Of a DNA stretch of 40,853 nucleotides, positions 8,276 through 15,566 are shown piece after piece; positions within the stretch are counted from its first letter, which is position 1; the number at the start of each line of letters is the position of its first letter. Location of the stretch: contig CAAETU010000080.1 of assembly GCA_900759045.1 (NCBI GenBank), positions 1 through 40,853 of the forward strand. Reading direction: 5' to 3'. The notes under the pieces are model-generated. The model did no database searches, was not told the origin of the DNA, and was given only the letters and a program-made list of their open reading frames with translations. The position numbers and the translations under genes are program-made. The DNA is from an uncultured Collinsella sp. Its GTDB lineage: Bacteria; Actinomycetota; Coriobacteriia; Coriobacteriales; Coriobacteriaceae.

Positions 8276-9982
8276 CTACGAGCGCAGTGTAATTTTATCT
8301 CGCAGCGATTTGAGATCCTCGGTTATGGTGCGGTCTTCCTGAATCATCTTCTGAACCTTTTTATAGCTCGTACTGACGGTTGAGTGGTTGCGGTTGCCAA
8401 ACTCCGCGCCCACCGCCGTAGTCGTCATCTCGCACATCTCGATGGCCAGATATATGGCGATATGGCGGGCTTTGGCTATGTTGGCGTTGCGGCGCGGGCC
8501 GATGAGCTCCTCGTGCGTCACGCCGTACTGCTCTTCAATGACAGACTGGACCGTCTGCACGTTGATCTTTTTGGCCGACGTATCGAAGTACTGGCTTGCG
8601 ATGGCGTCGATGTCGTCGAAACTGAGCTCGCTGCCCTCGCGTTCGCGGTCTCCTGCCTCGCCGGCGCAGCGTTCGCAGAAGCTCTCGAGTTCGCGGATGT
8701 TGGTTCCCGAGACTTCTGCCATGTGCTTAAAGTGCTCGTCGGTCAGATGCCCACCATCGCCGCCATAGGCCGCCAGCAGCGAGTCGTCACCCGCCTCGGG
8801 TGCGGCGGCTATCGTGTTCTCGTAGTAGCGCTGCAAGATCTTGTATTTCATCTCGTAGCTGGGCTCCGCCACCAAACAGAGCATACCGGCATTAAAACGG
8901 CTGGTAAGGCGCTCGTCCATGCTCAGGTCTTTGGGCGCACGGTCGGCTGCGATGACGACTTTTTTGTTGTTGCGGATAAACTCGTCCATGAGCTGGAAGA
9001 AGTAGTCCACGCTCGCGCGCTTGCCGATGATGTTTTGAATGTCGTCGATGATGAGCACGTCCACGTCGTGGTATGCCTGCATGATGGGGGCGTTGCTCTT
9101 CTTTTGGCGGTCGAACTCCGTCATCAGGTCATCGAGGTACGCCTGTGAGTTGGCGTACTTTACCTTGATCTCGGGCGACTTTTCGGCGAGCTCGTTTTTG
9201 ATGGCGAGCAGCAGATGGGTCTTGCCCAGCCCCGATTTGCCATAGATGAACAGGGATGTGCATGTGCCGCGTTCGTCCGCGAGCGCGGCAAACTTGAGAG
9301 CCGAGCGATAGGCATGGCTGTTTTCGGGGCCGTAGACAAAGTTTTCGAAGGTGAATTTCGAGTTGGCCGCGAGCGGCGCGCCATCGGTGTTCTGCTCGAC
9401 CGGTGCCGCAGCTGCGGGGACGCTCATGGGCGATGTGGAGGCTGGTTTTGCATTCTTTGCAGGCGCCCCGCCTTTCATCTGGTTCATCATGCGGCGGAAA
9501 TCGTCGGCCGAAAGCGTGTTTTTGATTGCGATGCCCGAATCCTCGCCCGGTGTTGCGTCGTGCGCGATCGGCATGTGTGTGGCAGCGGGCGTGGGGGCTG
9601 CCGACGTCGAGACGGCGGGCATGGTTTCACGGGAAACATCGCCGATTTGATGCTCGGGAGCTGGCACTGCGGCGGCAGCTGGCACCGCCGGGGGGGCGGC
9701 GGGTGCCACAGACGCGGCGTTATCTGCCGCGGAGCCCTGCGGTGCCACGATGTTGAGCGCAATCGGTGCAAAGGCGATCTCTTCCAGGTACGCCTCGATG
9801 GTCGGCTGATGCTTTTTGAGCTGAGCGATAGCAAATCGTGAGGGGGCCTCAATCGTCAGGGTGTCCTCGGTCAGGCTCACGGCGCGCGATTGCCCCAGCA
9901 TGTTGATGAGGCGCGCATCTTGGCCGTCGCGCTGGCAAAAGGCGATGGCATCCCCCAGGATGATGCTTGCTTCCTCGTCCAC
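8276..9982 (-). CDS. dnaA: Chromosomal replication initiator DnaA
   Basis: DnaA is the AAA+ initiator that binds DnaA boxes and opens oriC. Visible: N-terminal domain I (residues 1 to about 80); a long Ala/Pro-rich domain II (about 80-208); AAA+ domain with Walker A GKSGLGKT (248-255) and Walker B LIIDDIQ; and C-terminal DNA-binding domain with PRRNANIAKARHIAIYL and the helix-turn-helix signature GNRNHSTV (529-536). The family usually has GGRDHSTV, so the base-contacting Asp is Asn532 here. The 568 residues exceed the usual 450-510, mostly from domain II. GTG start at 9980-9982 behind GGAGAG. It follows the ATPase gene by 15 nt, so the two are probably co-transcribed. Confidence 0.98.
   Translation of the reverse strand: MDEEASIILGDAIAFCQRDGQDARLINMLGQSRAVSLTEDTLTIEAPSRFAIAQLKKHQPTIEAYLEEIAFAPIALNIVAPQGSAADNAASVAPAAPPAVPAAAAVPAPEHQIGDVSRETMPAVSTSAAPTPAATHMPIAHDATPGEDSGIAIKNTLSADDFRRMMNQMKGGAPAKNAKPASTSPMSVPAAAAPVEQNTDGAPLAANSKFTFENFVYGPENSHAYRSALKFAALADERGTCTSLFIYGKSGLGKTHLLLAIKNELAEKSPEIKVKYANSQAYLDDLMTEFDRQKKSNAPIMQAYHDVDVLIIDDIQNIIGKRASVDYFFQLMDEFIRNNKKVVIAADRAPKDLSMDERLTSRFNAGMLCLVAEPSYEMKYKILQRYYENTIAAAPEAGDDSLLAAYGGDGGHLTDEHFKHMAEVSGTNIRELESFCERCAGEAGDREREGSELSFDDIDAIASQYFDTSAKKINVQTVQSVIEEQYGVTHEELIGPRRNANIAKARHIAIYLAIEMCEMTTTAVGAEFGNRNHSTVSTSYKKVQKMIQEDRTITEDLKSLRDKITLRS
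9623..9638. promoter_or_regulatory. Degenerate parS-like site inside dnaA
   Basis: GGTTTCACGGGAAACA matches 14 of 16 positions of TGTTTCACGTGAAACA. It encodes VSRET (residues 116-120) within the disordered domain II linker of DnaA, where sequence is free to drift. Binding by ParB is possible but the central palindrome is broken. Confidence 0.35.
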
Positions 9983-9997
9983 TGTCTCTCCCGTTCC

Positions 9998-11323
9998 TTA
10001 ATCTCGAGCCCGCACGCGAGCGCTTCCGATTTCGGTCAGATGATATTTCTGCCCATGTTTGATTACCAAGCCCGCCTGCGCTAAATCGTTGAGCGTGCGC
10101 GACCAGGTAGGTGCGGAGTTTCCAAACGCTCGCGCCAAGTCCGTTGCGCCACACTCTTGATGTTGGGCCAGATACCCTAATGCGGCGTTGCCGCGCTCGC
10201 CTACAAACACGTCCGACTGCGGTTGTGCGTATTGATTCGCCGCATTAGGATACATCATTTGAGCTGCTGGTTGTTGAGAACTCTGCATGGGTGGCATCTG
10301 CTGTTGAAAACTTTGCGGCCACTGTTGGTAAGGCTGCGGCGGCATCTGCTGGGCCCAAAGGTTAAATTGCCCCTGTGGCATCTGCTGATACGGCTGCTGG
10401 TACCCCTGGGGATACTGTTGAGGATACGGCTGGGCGTATCCCTGCTGCGGCATATATTGGGGAGGATACCCTTGCGGGTACGGTTGGTAGCCCATTTGCG
10501 GGACGTTTGGCATGGCCGCCGTCTGCTGAACGGCGCCTGTGTCCAGATCTGCCGAGCCTTTGCCCTCCGGCATGTTTTGCGCCGTGTGGCCCAGCGATAC
10601 CTGGGGATCTTGCGCGGGAAAAGCTCCAGGCTGCTGCATGCGCGCCACGGGTTGCTGTGTAAACGTGCTGGGTAGGGCGTATGCCGCCTGCTCCGTCTCG
10701 GGGCGCACGGCGGCCCCTCGCCCTCCGGCACGCTCAATTTCCTGCACGCGCTTGGGGTTCAGGCTTACCGTGACCACGGTCCCGTTGCCCATGTTGTCCT
10801 CGATGGATACGGCGCCGCCGGCGTTTTCCAAGTACTCCTGAACCATGGGAAACCCTGCTCCGGTTCCGCGGATGTATCGCTTCATGTTGCTGTTTGCGCT
10901 GGTAACGCCAAAGTCGAAGGCGCGCTCCTTGTCGTCAATTCCCGGTCCCTGATCTGCGAATCGGATAGTGTCGCCGCCGTCCAGGATCGAGATGATGGGC
11001 TCTGCAAAGTGAGCGTGGATAAAGTTTTCGACAATCTCGCGGATAACCATGAGCGAGATGTGCCCGCCCTGCTCTTTCATGCACTGGTAGACGGTGTTGG
11101 TTGTCTCTTCCAAATAGGTGCGCACGTCCTTCGGTTCGATGACGATGACGTGCGGCGTCGACAGCATGTCGTCATAGACTGCGATGCGTGCGGCATACAT
11201 GGCACCCTGCGCTTTCGCAACGGTTTGCTCTTCCTCGCCACGCTTTTCGCGCACGCCGGTGATGTGCTCGTTGTCGGGTGCCGGGTCTCCGGAATCGACC
11301 ATGGTGTAAAAGTCGTCAGACAT
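9998..11323 (-). CDS. GHKL ATPase with Q/P-rich linker and C-terminal winged helix, upstream of dnaA
   Basis: The 441-residue product has three parts. Residues about 60-190 form a GHKL/HATPase_c domain: N-box IREIVENFIHAHF with N100, G1 box D124-QGPG, and G2 box GTGAGF at 153-158. The N-box resembles RsbW/SpoIIAB anti-sigma kinases more than sensor kinases, and no phospho-acceptor histidine domain or membrane segment is present. Residues about 210-370 are Gln/Pro/Tyr/Met-rich and probably disordered. Residues about 372-441 look like a winged helix (NAALGYLAQHQECGATDLARAF...LAQAGLVIKHGQKYHLT). It lies 15 nt upstream of dnaA in the same direction. A soluble ATP-binding regulator able to bind DNA is plausible; its target is unknown. 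The ATG start has only a weak Shine-Dalgarno. Confidence 0.85.
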   Translation of the reverse strand: MSDDFYTMVDSGDPAPDNEHITGVREKRGEEEQTVAKAQGAMYAARIAVYDDMLSTPHVIVIEPKDVRTYLEETTNTVYQCMKEQGGHISLMVIREIVENFIHAHFAEPIISILDGGDTIRFADQGPGIDDKERAFDFGVTSANSNMKRYIRGTGAGFPMVQEYLENAGGAVSIEDNMGNGTVVTVSLNPKRVQEIERAGGRGAAVRPETEQAAYALPSTFTQQPVARMQQPGAFPAQDPQVSLGHTAQNMPEGKGSADLDTGAVQQTAAMPNVPQMGYQPYPQGYPPQYMPQQGYAQPYPQQYPQGYQQPYQQMPQGQFNLWAQQMPPQPYQQWPQSFQQQMPPMQSSQQPAAQMMYPNAANQYAQPQSDVFVGERGNAALGYLAQHQECGATDLARAFGNSAPTWSRTLNDLAQAGLVIKHGQKYHLTEIGSARVRARD

Positions 11324-11405
11324 GCCGCTCGCAATCTTTCAAAAGGTTTCGAACAAATAGTAGCTCACCGTGCAATGTTTCTCATCTTTCGACAACTTTT
11401 CAAAA

Positions 11406-11418
11406 CCTGTTGAAAACT
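11406..11418 (+). repeat. Variant DnaA box 13-mer
   Basis: CCTGTTGAAAACT. Extended on both sides it shares 18 of 20 bases with 8181-8200 in the dnaA-dnaN gap, which ties the two regions together. Confidence 0.65.
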
Positions 11419-11458
11419 TTGGAAAACGGGCGAAAAGTTCTCAACATTGCCAACATGA

Positions 11459-11471
11459 CCTGTTGAAAACT
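11459..11471 (+). repeat. Variant DnaA box 13-mer, second copy
   Basis: CCTGTTGAAAACT, identical to 11406-11418 and in the same orientation, next to an AT-rich stretch. Confidence 0.65.
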
Positions 11472-11566
11472 CGATGAAATATCATGAAAAGTTGCCATGC
11501 GGCGCAAATTTCGGTTCAGCTTATGGGGGAACCGTGTGAACTACGCAACCTTTTACCTTTGATTTC

Positions 11567-11596
11567 TTGACATTTGAACATTGATTTCCCTACAAT
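11567..11596 (+). promoter_or_regulatory. Promoter of rpmH-rnpA-yidD-yidC
   Basis: A perfect -35 TTGACA (11567-11572) and a good -10 TACAAT (11591-11596) are separated by 18 nt, pointing into rpmH with a leader of roughly 65 nt. Confidence 0.8.
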
Positions 11597-11622
11597 CTTC
11601 AAGCTCACGTGTCTATATCTGC

Positions 11623-11640
11623 GTCCGCGCTCCCGCGGAC
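11623..11640 (+). other. Hairpin in the rpmH leader
   Basis: A 7-bp perfect stem GTCCGCG/CGCGGAC with a 4-nt loop lies in the untranslated leader, 11 nt before the ribosome-binding site. It may stabilise the mRNA or influence rpmH translation; no T-run follows. Confidence 0.5.
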
Positions 11641-11668
11641 ACTCGAAATGCAGCAGGAGGAACTTAAG

Positions 11669-11803
11669 ATGAAGCGTACGTATCAGCCTAATAAGCGTAA
11701 GCGTGCCAAGACCCATGGCTTCCGTGCCCGTATGGCTACCAAGGGTGGTCGTGCCGTGCTCGCCCGTCGCCGCGCCAAGGGCCGCAAGCGTCTCACTGTC
11801 TAG
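11669..11803 (+). CDS. rpmH: Ribosomal protein bL34
   Basis: A 44-residue, very basic protein of the large ribosomal subunit: starts MKRTYQPNKRKRAKTHGFRARM and ends RAKGRKRLTV, the family hallmark throughout. The ATG at 11669 follows AGGAGG at a good distance; in-frame codons further upstream are not the real start. First gene of the operon and, as in most bacteria, divergent from the dnaA cluster. Confidence 0.98.
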   Translation: MKRTYQPNKRKRAKTHGFRARMATKGGRAVLARRRAKGRKRLTV

Positions 11804-11823
11804 CAGCGATACACACATCTCGC

Positions 11824-12162
11824 ATGAAGACTATTAAGTCTCGGCAAGATTTCGAGCATGTGTTCAGTCAGGGGCGTCGTTTCAATCACCCTCTGATTCG
11901 AATGACCATATGTGAATCGGTTGGCGAAGGCGACTCCGGAAGGGTCGCCTTCGTTGGTGCTAAACGGCTCGGTTGTGCAGTCGTGCGCAACCGTTCTAAG
12001 CGTGTGATGCGCGAGGCCGCTCGCAGCTGCGGATTTCCCGTTGCGGGTTATGACATCATCTTGTTCGCGACTCCCAAGACGAGGATCTCCTCGCCGCAGG
12101 AGATGGACAAGGCATTGCGTTCGCTTATGAAACGCGCCGGCGTTGCCGGGGAGGAGCGATGA
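11824..12162 (+). CDS. rnpA: Ribonuclease P protein component
   Basis: The protein cofactor of RNase P, which trims the 5' leader of precursor tRNAs together with the catalytic RNA. The 112-residue product carries the family signature with the RNR motif (R55-R57 in VVRNRSKRVMREA) and the N-terminal SRQDFEHVFSQGRRF that contacts the tRNA leader. It follows rpmH by 20 nt. Its stop overlaps the yidD start in the form ATGA, indicating coupled translation. Confidence 0.97.
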   Translation: MKTIKSRQDFEHVFSQGRRFNHPLIRMTICESVGEGDSGRVAFVGAKRLGCAVVRNRSKRVMREAARSCGFPVAGYDIILFATPKTRISSPQEMDKALRSLMKRAGVAGEER

Positions 12163-12383
12163 GCAATCACGTTTTGCGACGTGTTGCCATCGCTCCTATT
12201 CGCATATATCAACAGGTTATTTCGCCCTTATTACCTGACGCCTGCATTTATTACCCAACGTGCTCGCAATATGCCGTTCAGGCGATTGAGAAGTACGGTG
12301 TTTTGAGAGGCTGCTGGCTTGCCGTGAGGCGCATCGCTCGCTGCAATCCCCTGCACGTCGGCGGTTATGACCCTGTGCCCTAG
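12159..12383 (+). CDS. yidD: Membrane protein insertion efficiency factor YidD
   Basis: A small (74-residue) membrane-associated protein of the YidD family, which assists YidC-dependent insertion. The family motif is complete: IRIYQQVISPLLPDACIYYPTCSQYAVQAIEKYG...GCWLAVRRIARCNPLHVGGYDPVP. Gene order rnpA-yidD-yidC is the conserved one. Confidence 0.96.
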   Translation: MSNHVLRRVAIAPIRIYQQVISPLLPDACIYYPTCSQYAVQAIEKYGVLRGCWLAVRRIARCNPLHVGGYDPVP

Positions 12384-12412
12384 CGGGCACTCGCTATCGG
12401 AGGAAAACTTAC

Positions 12413-13183
12413 ATGTGGGATTGGATCGTTAACATCCTTTTCGAGCTGCTCAAGCTCATCCAGACCTTTGCGGTCGACTGGGGCCTGTCCATCATCATCC
12501 TGGTGGTCATCATCCGTCTGCTGCTGACGCCGCTTATGCTCAAGTCGACCAAGTCGACGGCTCGCATGCAGGTGCTGCAGCCCAAGATGCTCGAGATCCA
12601 GGAGCGCTATGCCGACGATCCCCAGCGCCAGGCCGAGGAGATGCAGAAGTTCTACAGCGAGAACAAGTTCAACCCCATGGCTGGTTGTCTGCCGCTGTTG
12701 ATCCAGATGCCTGTCCTGTTCGCCCTGTTTACGCTGCTGCGTAACCTGCCGAACTACTTTAGCGACGGCACGTTCTCGTTCTTCAACATCCTGCCTGACC
12801 TTACCACCACGCCGAGCGCTTCCTTTGCCGATGGCTTTATGGTTGCGCTGCCTGCGCTGGTTTGCCTGATTCTGTTTGCCGTTCTCACTTTGATTCCGCA
12901 GCTTTACATGTCGCGCAATCAGACTGGCCAGCAGGCCCAGAGCATGCGTATGATGGCTGTTGTCATGACCGTCATGATGCTTTGGATGGGTTGGAGCCTG
13001 CCCGTCGGCGTTCTGCTGTACTACGATGTGTCTTCTGCCTGGCAGGTTGTCCAGCAGATCTTCGTGACGCAGAAGGTTATCGATAAGGCTAAGGCCGATG
13101 AGGAGGAGCGTCTCAAGAACGCTCCGCTTCAGGTCGAGGTTACTCGTCGCGAGAAAAAGCCGCGCCCGCACAAGAAGAAGTAG
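12413..13183 (+). CDS. yidC: Membrane protein insertase YidC/Oxa1
   Basis: YidC inserts and folds inner-membrane proteins with or without the Sec translocon. The 256-residue product is the short Gram-positive form without the large periplasmic domain. Five hydrophobic segments can be seen, at about residues 18-40, 92-110, 140-165, 180-200 and 205-220. The conserved hydrophilic-groove arginine is R35 (IIRLLLTPL), and the cytoplasmic coiled hairpin lies at about 48-80 (MQVLQPKMLEIQERYADDPQRQAEEM). The C-terminus is strongly basic (REKKPRPHKKK), as expected for ribosome contact. No lipobox is visible. ATG at 12413 follows GGAGGA. Confidence 0.96.
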   Translation: MWDWIVNILFELLKLIQTFAVDWGLSIIILVVIIRLLLTPLMLKSTKSTARMQVLQPKMLEIQERYADDPQRQAEEMQKFYSENKFNPMAGCLPLLIQMPVLFALFTLLRNLPNYFSDGTFSFFNILPDLTTTPSASFADGFMVALPALVCLILFAVLTLIPQLYMSRNQTGQQAQSMRMMAVVMTVMMLWMGWSLPVGVLLYYDVSSAWQVVQQIFVTQKVIDKAKADEEERLKNAPLQVEVTRREKKPRPHKKK

Positions 13184-13200
13184 TCGGGATATCAATCTTA

Positions 13201-13214
13201 TTTAGGTACCTAAC
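13201..13214. repeat. Palindrome TTAGGTACCTAA, copy 1
   Basis: The 14-mer TTTAGGTACCTAAC holds a perfect 12-bp palindrome between yidC and khpB. An identical 14-mer lies at 16704-16717. Possible operator or small palindromic repeat. Confidence 0.6.
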
Positions 13215-13228
13215 TTTTGGAGTTCGTT

Positions 13229-13798
13229 ATGTCTGAAGAGATCGTCGAGGATATGCTTGAGGAGGTTGCCCCGCAGGTCGCGGGCGATTACCCCGAGATT
13301 GCACAGCGTTACAAGGCTGGTGAAGAACTGACCGATGAGGAGCTCGACACCATTGCCGATGTTGCTATTTCCATTCTGCGTTCCATCCTTTCGCACTTCG
13401 ATGCGGCGAACTCTCCCATCGATGAGTATGAGGGCGATGAGGGTGAGTTGATTCTGGACGTAACCGCTCCGGATCTTGCTGTACTCATTGGTCGTCATGG
13501 ACGTACCCTCGATGCTCTTCAGGTTATGTTCTCGCTGCTGGTGAGCCGCAAGCTTGGCTTTAGGTATCCGGTTGTGGTTGACGTTGAGGGCTACAAGAGC
13601 CGTCGTCAGGACAAGGTTGCCTCAATGGCCCAGTCGGCCGCCGAGCGTGCCATCCGTACCCATAAGAGTGTTTCGCTTCCGCCCATGAATGCCTATGAGC
13701 GCCGACTGGTTCATATCGCACTTCGTGGCAATGATGCTGTCGATACCCATTCTGAGGGTTCTGACCCTGATCGCCATGTGGTGATTGTTGCTCGATAA
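13229..13798 (+). CDS. khpB: RNA-binding protein KhpB (Jag)
   Basis: A KH-R3H RNA-binding protein; in Firmicutes KhpB works with KhpA in post-transcriptional control of cell division and elongation. The 189-residue product has an acidic N-terminal part, a type-II KH domain (VLIGRHGRTLDALQVMFSLLVSRKLG), and an R3H domain near the end (MNAYERRLVHIALRGNDAVDTHSEG). The Jag-N domain usual in Firmicutes is not evident. The ATG at 13229 sits 7 nt after GGAG; a TTG start 12 nt earlier would overlap that ribosome-binding site and is unlikely. Confidence 0.93.
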   Translation: MSEEIVEDMLEEVAPQVAGDYPEIAQRYKAGEELTDEELDTIADVAISILRSILSHFDAANSPIDEYEGDEGELILDVTAPDLAVLIGRHGRTLDALQVMFSLLVSRKLGFRYPVVVDVEGYKSRRQDKVASMAQSAAERAIRTHKSVSLPPMNAYERRLVHIALRGNDAVDTHSEGSDPDRHVVIVAR

Positions 13799-13816
13799 TC
13801 TACTCGAGCTTATGCT

Positions 13817-13848
13817 AAGGGGGCGTGGTTTCCACGTCCCCTTTTTTT
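13817..13848 (+). terminator. Rho-independent terminator after khpB
   Basis: GC-rich stem AAGGGGGCGTGG/CCACGTCCCCTT with a short loop, followed by a run of seven T. It ends the rpmH-khpB unit. Confidence 0.9.
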
Positions 13849-13894
13849 GTCAAAAGTTCTCGATACACTGATTTTTGTCAGAAAGGAGAATGTC

Positions 13895-14632
13895 ATGTTT
13901 GTCCTTACTCAGGAACAAGCAACACAAATGCTTGAGCATCTCACTACCTACTGCAGGGACTATTCTTTAAAAGTTTCATCGGATGAATTGAAGGCTTGTA
14001 TCAGCCATCTTGATCTTGTCCTTCAAGCCAATAAAACAACTAATTTGACCCGAATTCTTAATGTTGAAGATGCTGCTGTACTTCATATTTTGGATTCACT
14101 TGTGTTGCTACCTTACATAGAGAAGGCGTCCGAAGGAGCATTGCTCGATATGGGTACTGGTGCAGGTTTCCCGGGTATTCCTTTGACGATTGTTACGCAT
14201 CGTAGAGCGACCTATATTGATTCAGTCGGCAAGAAGGTCGATGCTGTCAATTCATTTGTTCAGACTCTCGGATTAAAACATGCACATGCAGTTCATGATC
14301 GCCTTGAAGAATATGCTCGATCTCATAAGAAGCAGTTCTCTGTTGTAACAGCTCGTGCATTGGCGCCTTTACCAGTTCTTGTTGAGTATGCTGCTCCGTA
14401 TCTTAAGGATGGTGGACTCTTTATTGTTACTAAGGGTAATCCGTCTGATCAAGAGCTTGCTTCGGGTATGTCTGCTGCAAAGATCTGTGGCTTTACGTTG
14501 TTCCAGAACGATGCAATTGATTTGCCGGGTGGTTTAGGCCATAGGGAGTTCATTGTTCTTAAGAAGAGTTATCCGGCTTCTGTTTCATTGCCTCGTGCAA
14601 ATGGTATGGCTAAGAAGAACCCGCTTGCTTAG
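13895..14632 (+). CDS. rsmG: 16S rRNA (guanine-N7)-methyltransferase RsmG
   Basis: RsmG methylates G527 (E. coli numbering) of 16S rRNA using S-adenosylmethionine; loss gives low-level streptomycin resistance in several bacteria. The 245-residue product shows NKTTNLTRI, LHILDSLVLLPYI and the SAM-binding loop LLDMGTGAGFPGIPLTI, followed by VVTARALAPLPVLVEYAAPYLKDGG. Start ATG 13895 follows AGAAAGGAG; upstream in-frame codons lie in the terminator region. Codons favour A/T endings, unlike khpB upstream. The gene directly precedes the parS-parAB cluster, the usual gidB-soj-spo0J order. Confidence 0.96.
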   Translation: MFVLTQEQATQMLEHLTTYCRDYSLKVSSDELKACISHLDLVLQANKTTNLTRILNVEDAAVLHILDSLVLLPYIEKASEGALLDMGTGAGFPGIPLTIVTHRRATYIDSVGKKVDAVNSFVQTLGLKHAHAVHDRLEEYARSHKKQFSVVTARALAPLPVLVEYAAPYLKDGGLFIVTKGNPSDQELASGMSAAKICGFTLFQNDAIDLPGGLGHREFIVLKKSYPASVSLPRANGMAKKNPLA

Positions 14633-14633
14633 A

Positions 14634-14649
14634 TGTTTCACGTGAAACA
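14634..14649. promoter_or_regulatory. parS site 1
   Basis: Perfect 16-bp TGTTTCACGTGAAACA, starting 2 nt after the rsmG stop codon. ParB binds and spreads from such sites to organise the origin for segregation. Confidence 0.97.
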
Positions 14650-14672
14650 TAATGGATAGTAATAACCTGCAA

Positions 14673-14688
14673 TGTTTCACGTGAAACA
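14673..14688. promoter_or_regulatory. parS site 2
   Basis: Perfect TGTTTCACGTGAAACA, within a longer palindrome (TGCAA arm on the left, TTGCA on the right), 23 nt after site 1. Confidence 0.97.
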
Positions 14689-14710
14689 TTGCAGGGATAT
14701 CGAATCGGAA

Positions 14711-14726
14711 TGTTTCACGTGAAACA
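14711..14726. promoter_or_regulatory. parS site 3
   Basis: Perfect TGTTTCACGTGAAACA, 22 nt after site 2 and 39 nt before the parA start. The three sites are spaced 38-39 nt apart start to start and may also control the parAB promoter. Confidence 0.97.
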
Positions 14727-14765
14727 TCCTCCGTTTGACAGCTTTAATACACACAAGGAGGGACC

Positions 14766-15566
14766 GTGGGATTTCGCGACGTTAAGCGTTCTAAGAGCGC
14801 AAAAGACACGCGCATCATTGCTATCATCAACCAAAAAGGCGGCGTAGGTAAGTCCACCACAGCTGTAAATCTTGCAGCAGCGTTGGGTGAACTGGGCCGA
14901 AAAACGTTAATTGTTGATTTTGACCCGCAGGGTAATAGTACGAGTGGTTTTGGAATCGAAAAAGAAGAACTCAATCACTGCATATATGATGCATTGCTGA
15001 ACGATGTTCCGGCAGAATCACTCATTCTTGATACAAATTGCAGTAAGGTATTTGTAATCCCGGCTACTATCCAGCTTGCAGGTGCGGAAATCGAACTTGT
15101 CAGTGCGATTGCCCGTGAGACTCGCTTAAAGGATCTGCTTGAGCCTGTTCAGGATGAGTTTGATTTTATATTTATCGACTGTCCGCCATCGCTTGGTTTG
15201 TTAACCATTAATGCGTTAACAGCTGCGGATAGTGTTTTGATTCCGATTCAGTGTGAATATTACGCACTCGAAGGTGTCACAAAGCTGCTTGAATCGATGA
15301 AGATGGTTAAAACACGCCTAAATAAGAGCCTTGATACTTATGGCGTGCTTATGACTATGTACGATTCGCGCACATCGCTTTCGAACCAGGTTGTGGAAGA
15401 AGTTCAATCGTATTTTGGAGACAAAGCATTCACGACCTTGATTCCACGTACGGTTAAAATTTCAGAAGCACCGTCGTTCGGTGAGCCTGTAATTACCTAT
15501 GCGCCACAGAATAAGGGCGCAAAGGCGTATATGAACCTTGCTAAAGAGGTGATTAAGCGTGCCTAG
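14766..15566 (+). CDS. parA: Chromosome partitioning ATPase ParA (Soj)
   Basis: ParA is a deviant-Walker ATPase that binds DNA non-specifically and forms gradients that move ParB-parS complexes. The 266-residue product has the P-loop KGGVGKST (24-31), DFDPQGNSTSGFG, and the switch motif FIDCPPSLGLLTINAL. GTG start at 14766 follows AAGGAGGGACC. The 3' end overlaps parB by 8 nt. Confidence 0.97.
   Translation: MGFRDVKRSKSAKDTRIIAIINQKGGVGKSTTAVNLAAALGELGRKTLIVDFDPQGNSTSGFGIEKEELNHCIYDALLNDVPAESLILDTNCSKVFVIPATIQLAGAEIELVSAIARETRLKDLLEPVQDEFDFIFIDCPPSLGLLTINALTAADSVLIPIQCEYYALEGVTKLLESMKMVKTRLNKSLDTYGVLMTMYDSRTSLSNQVVEEVQSYFGDKAFTTLIPRTVKISEAPSFGEPVITYAPQNKGAKAYMNLAKEVIKRA

Larger units (their letters stand above)
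11324..11566. other. Second origin-like region upstream of the ATPase-dnaA operon
   Basis: The gap before rpmH totals 345 bp. Its left part (11388-11471) is dense in variant DnaA boxes: TTTTCAAAA (11397-11405), TGTTGAAAA (11408-11416), TTTGGAAAA (11418-11426), TTCTCAACA (11438-11446) and TGTTGAAAA (11461-11469). An AT-rich stretch follows at 11471-11495. Together with 8038-8275 this makes a two-part origin around dnaA and the ATPase gene. The boxes may also autoregulate the minus-strand operon. I could not identify that operon's promoter with confidence. Confidence 0.6.
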
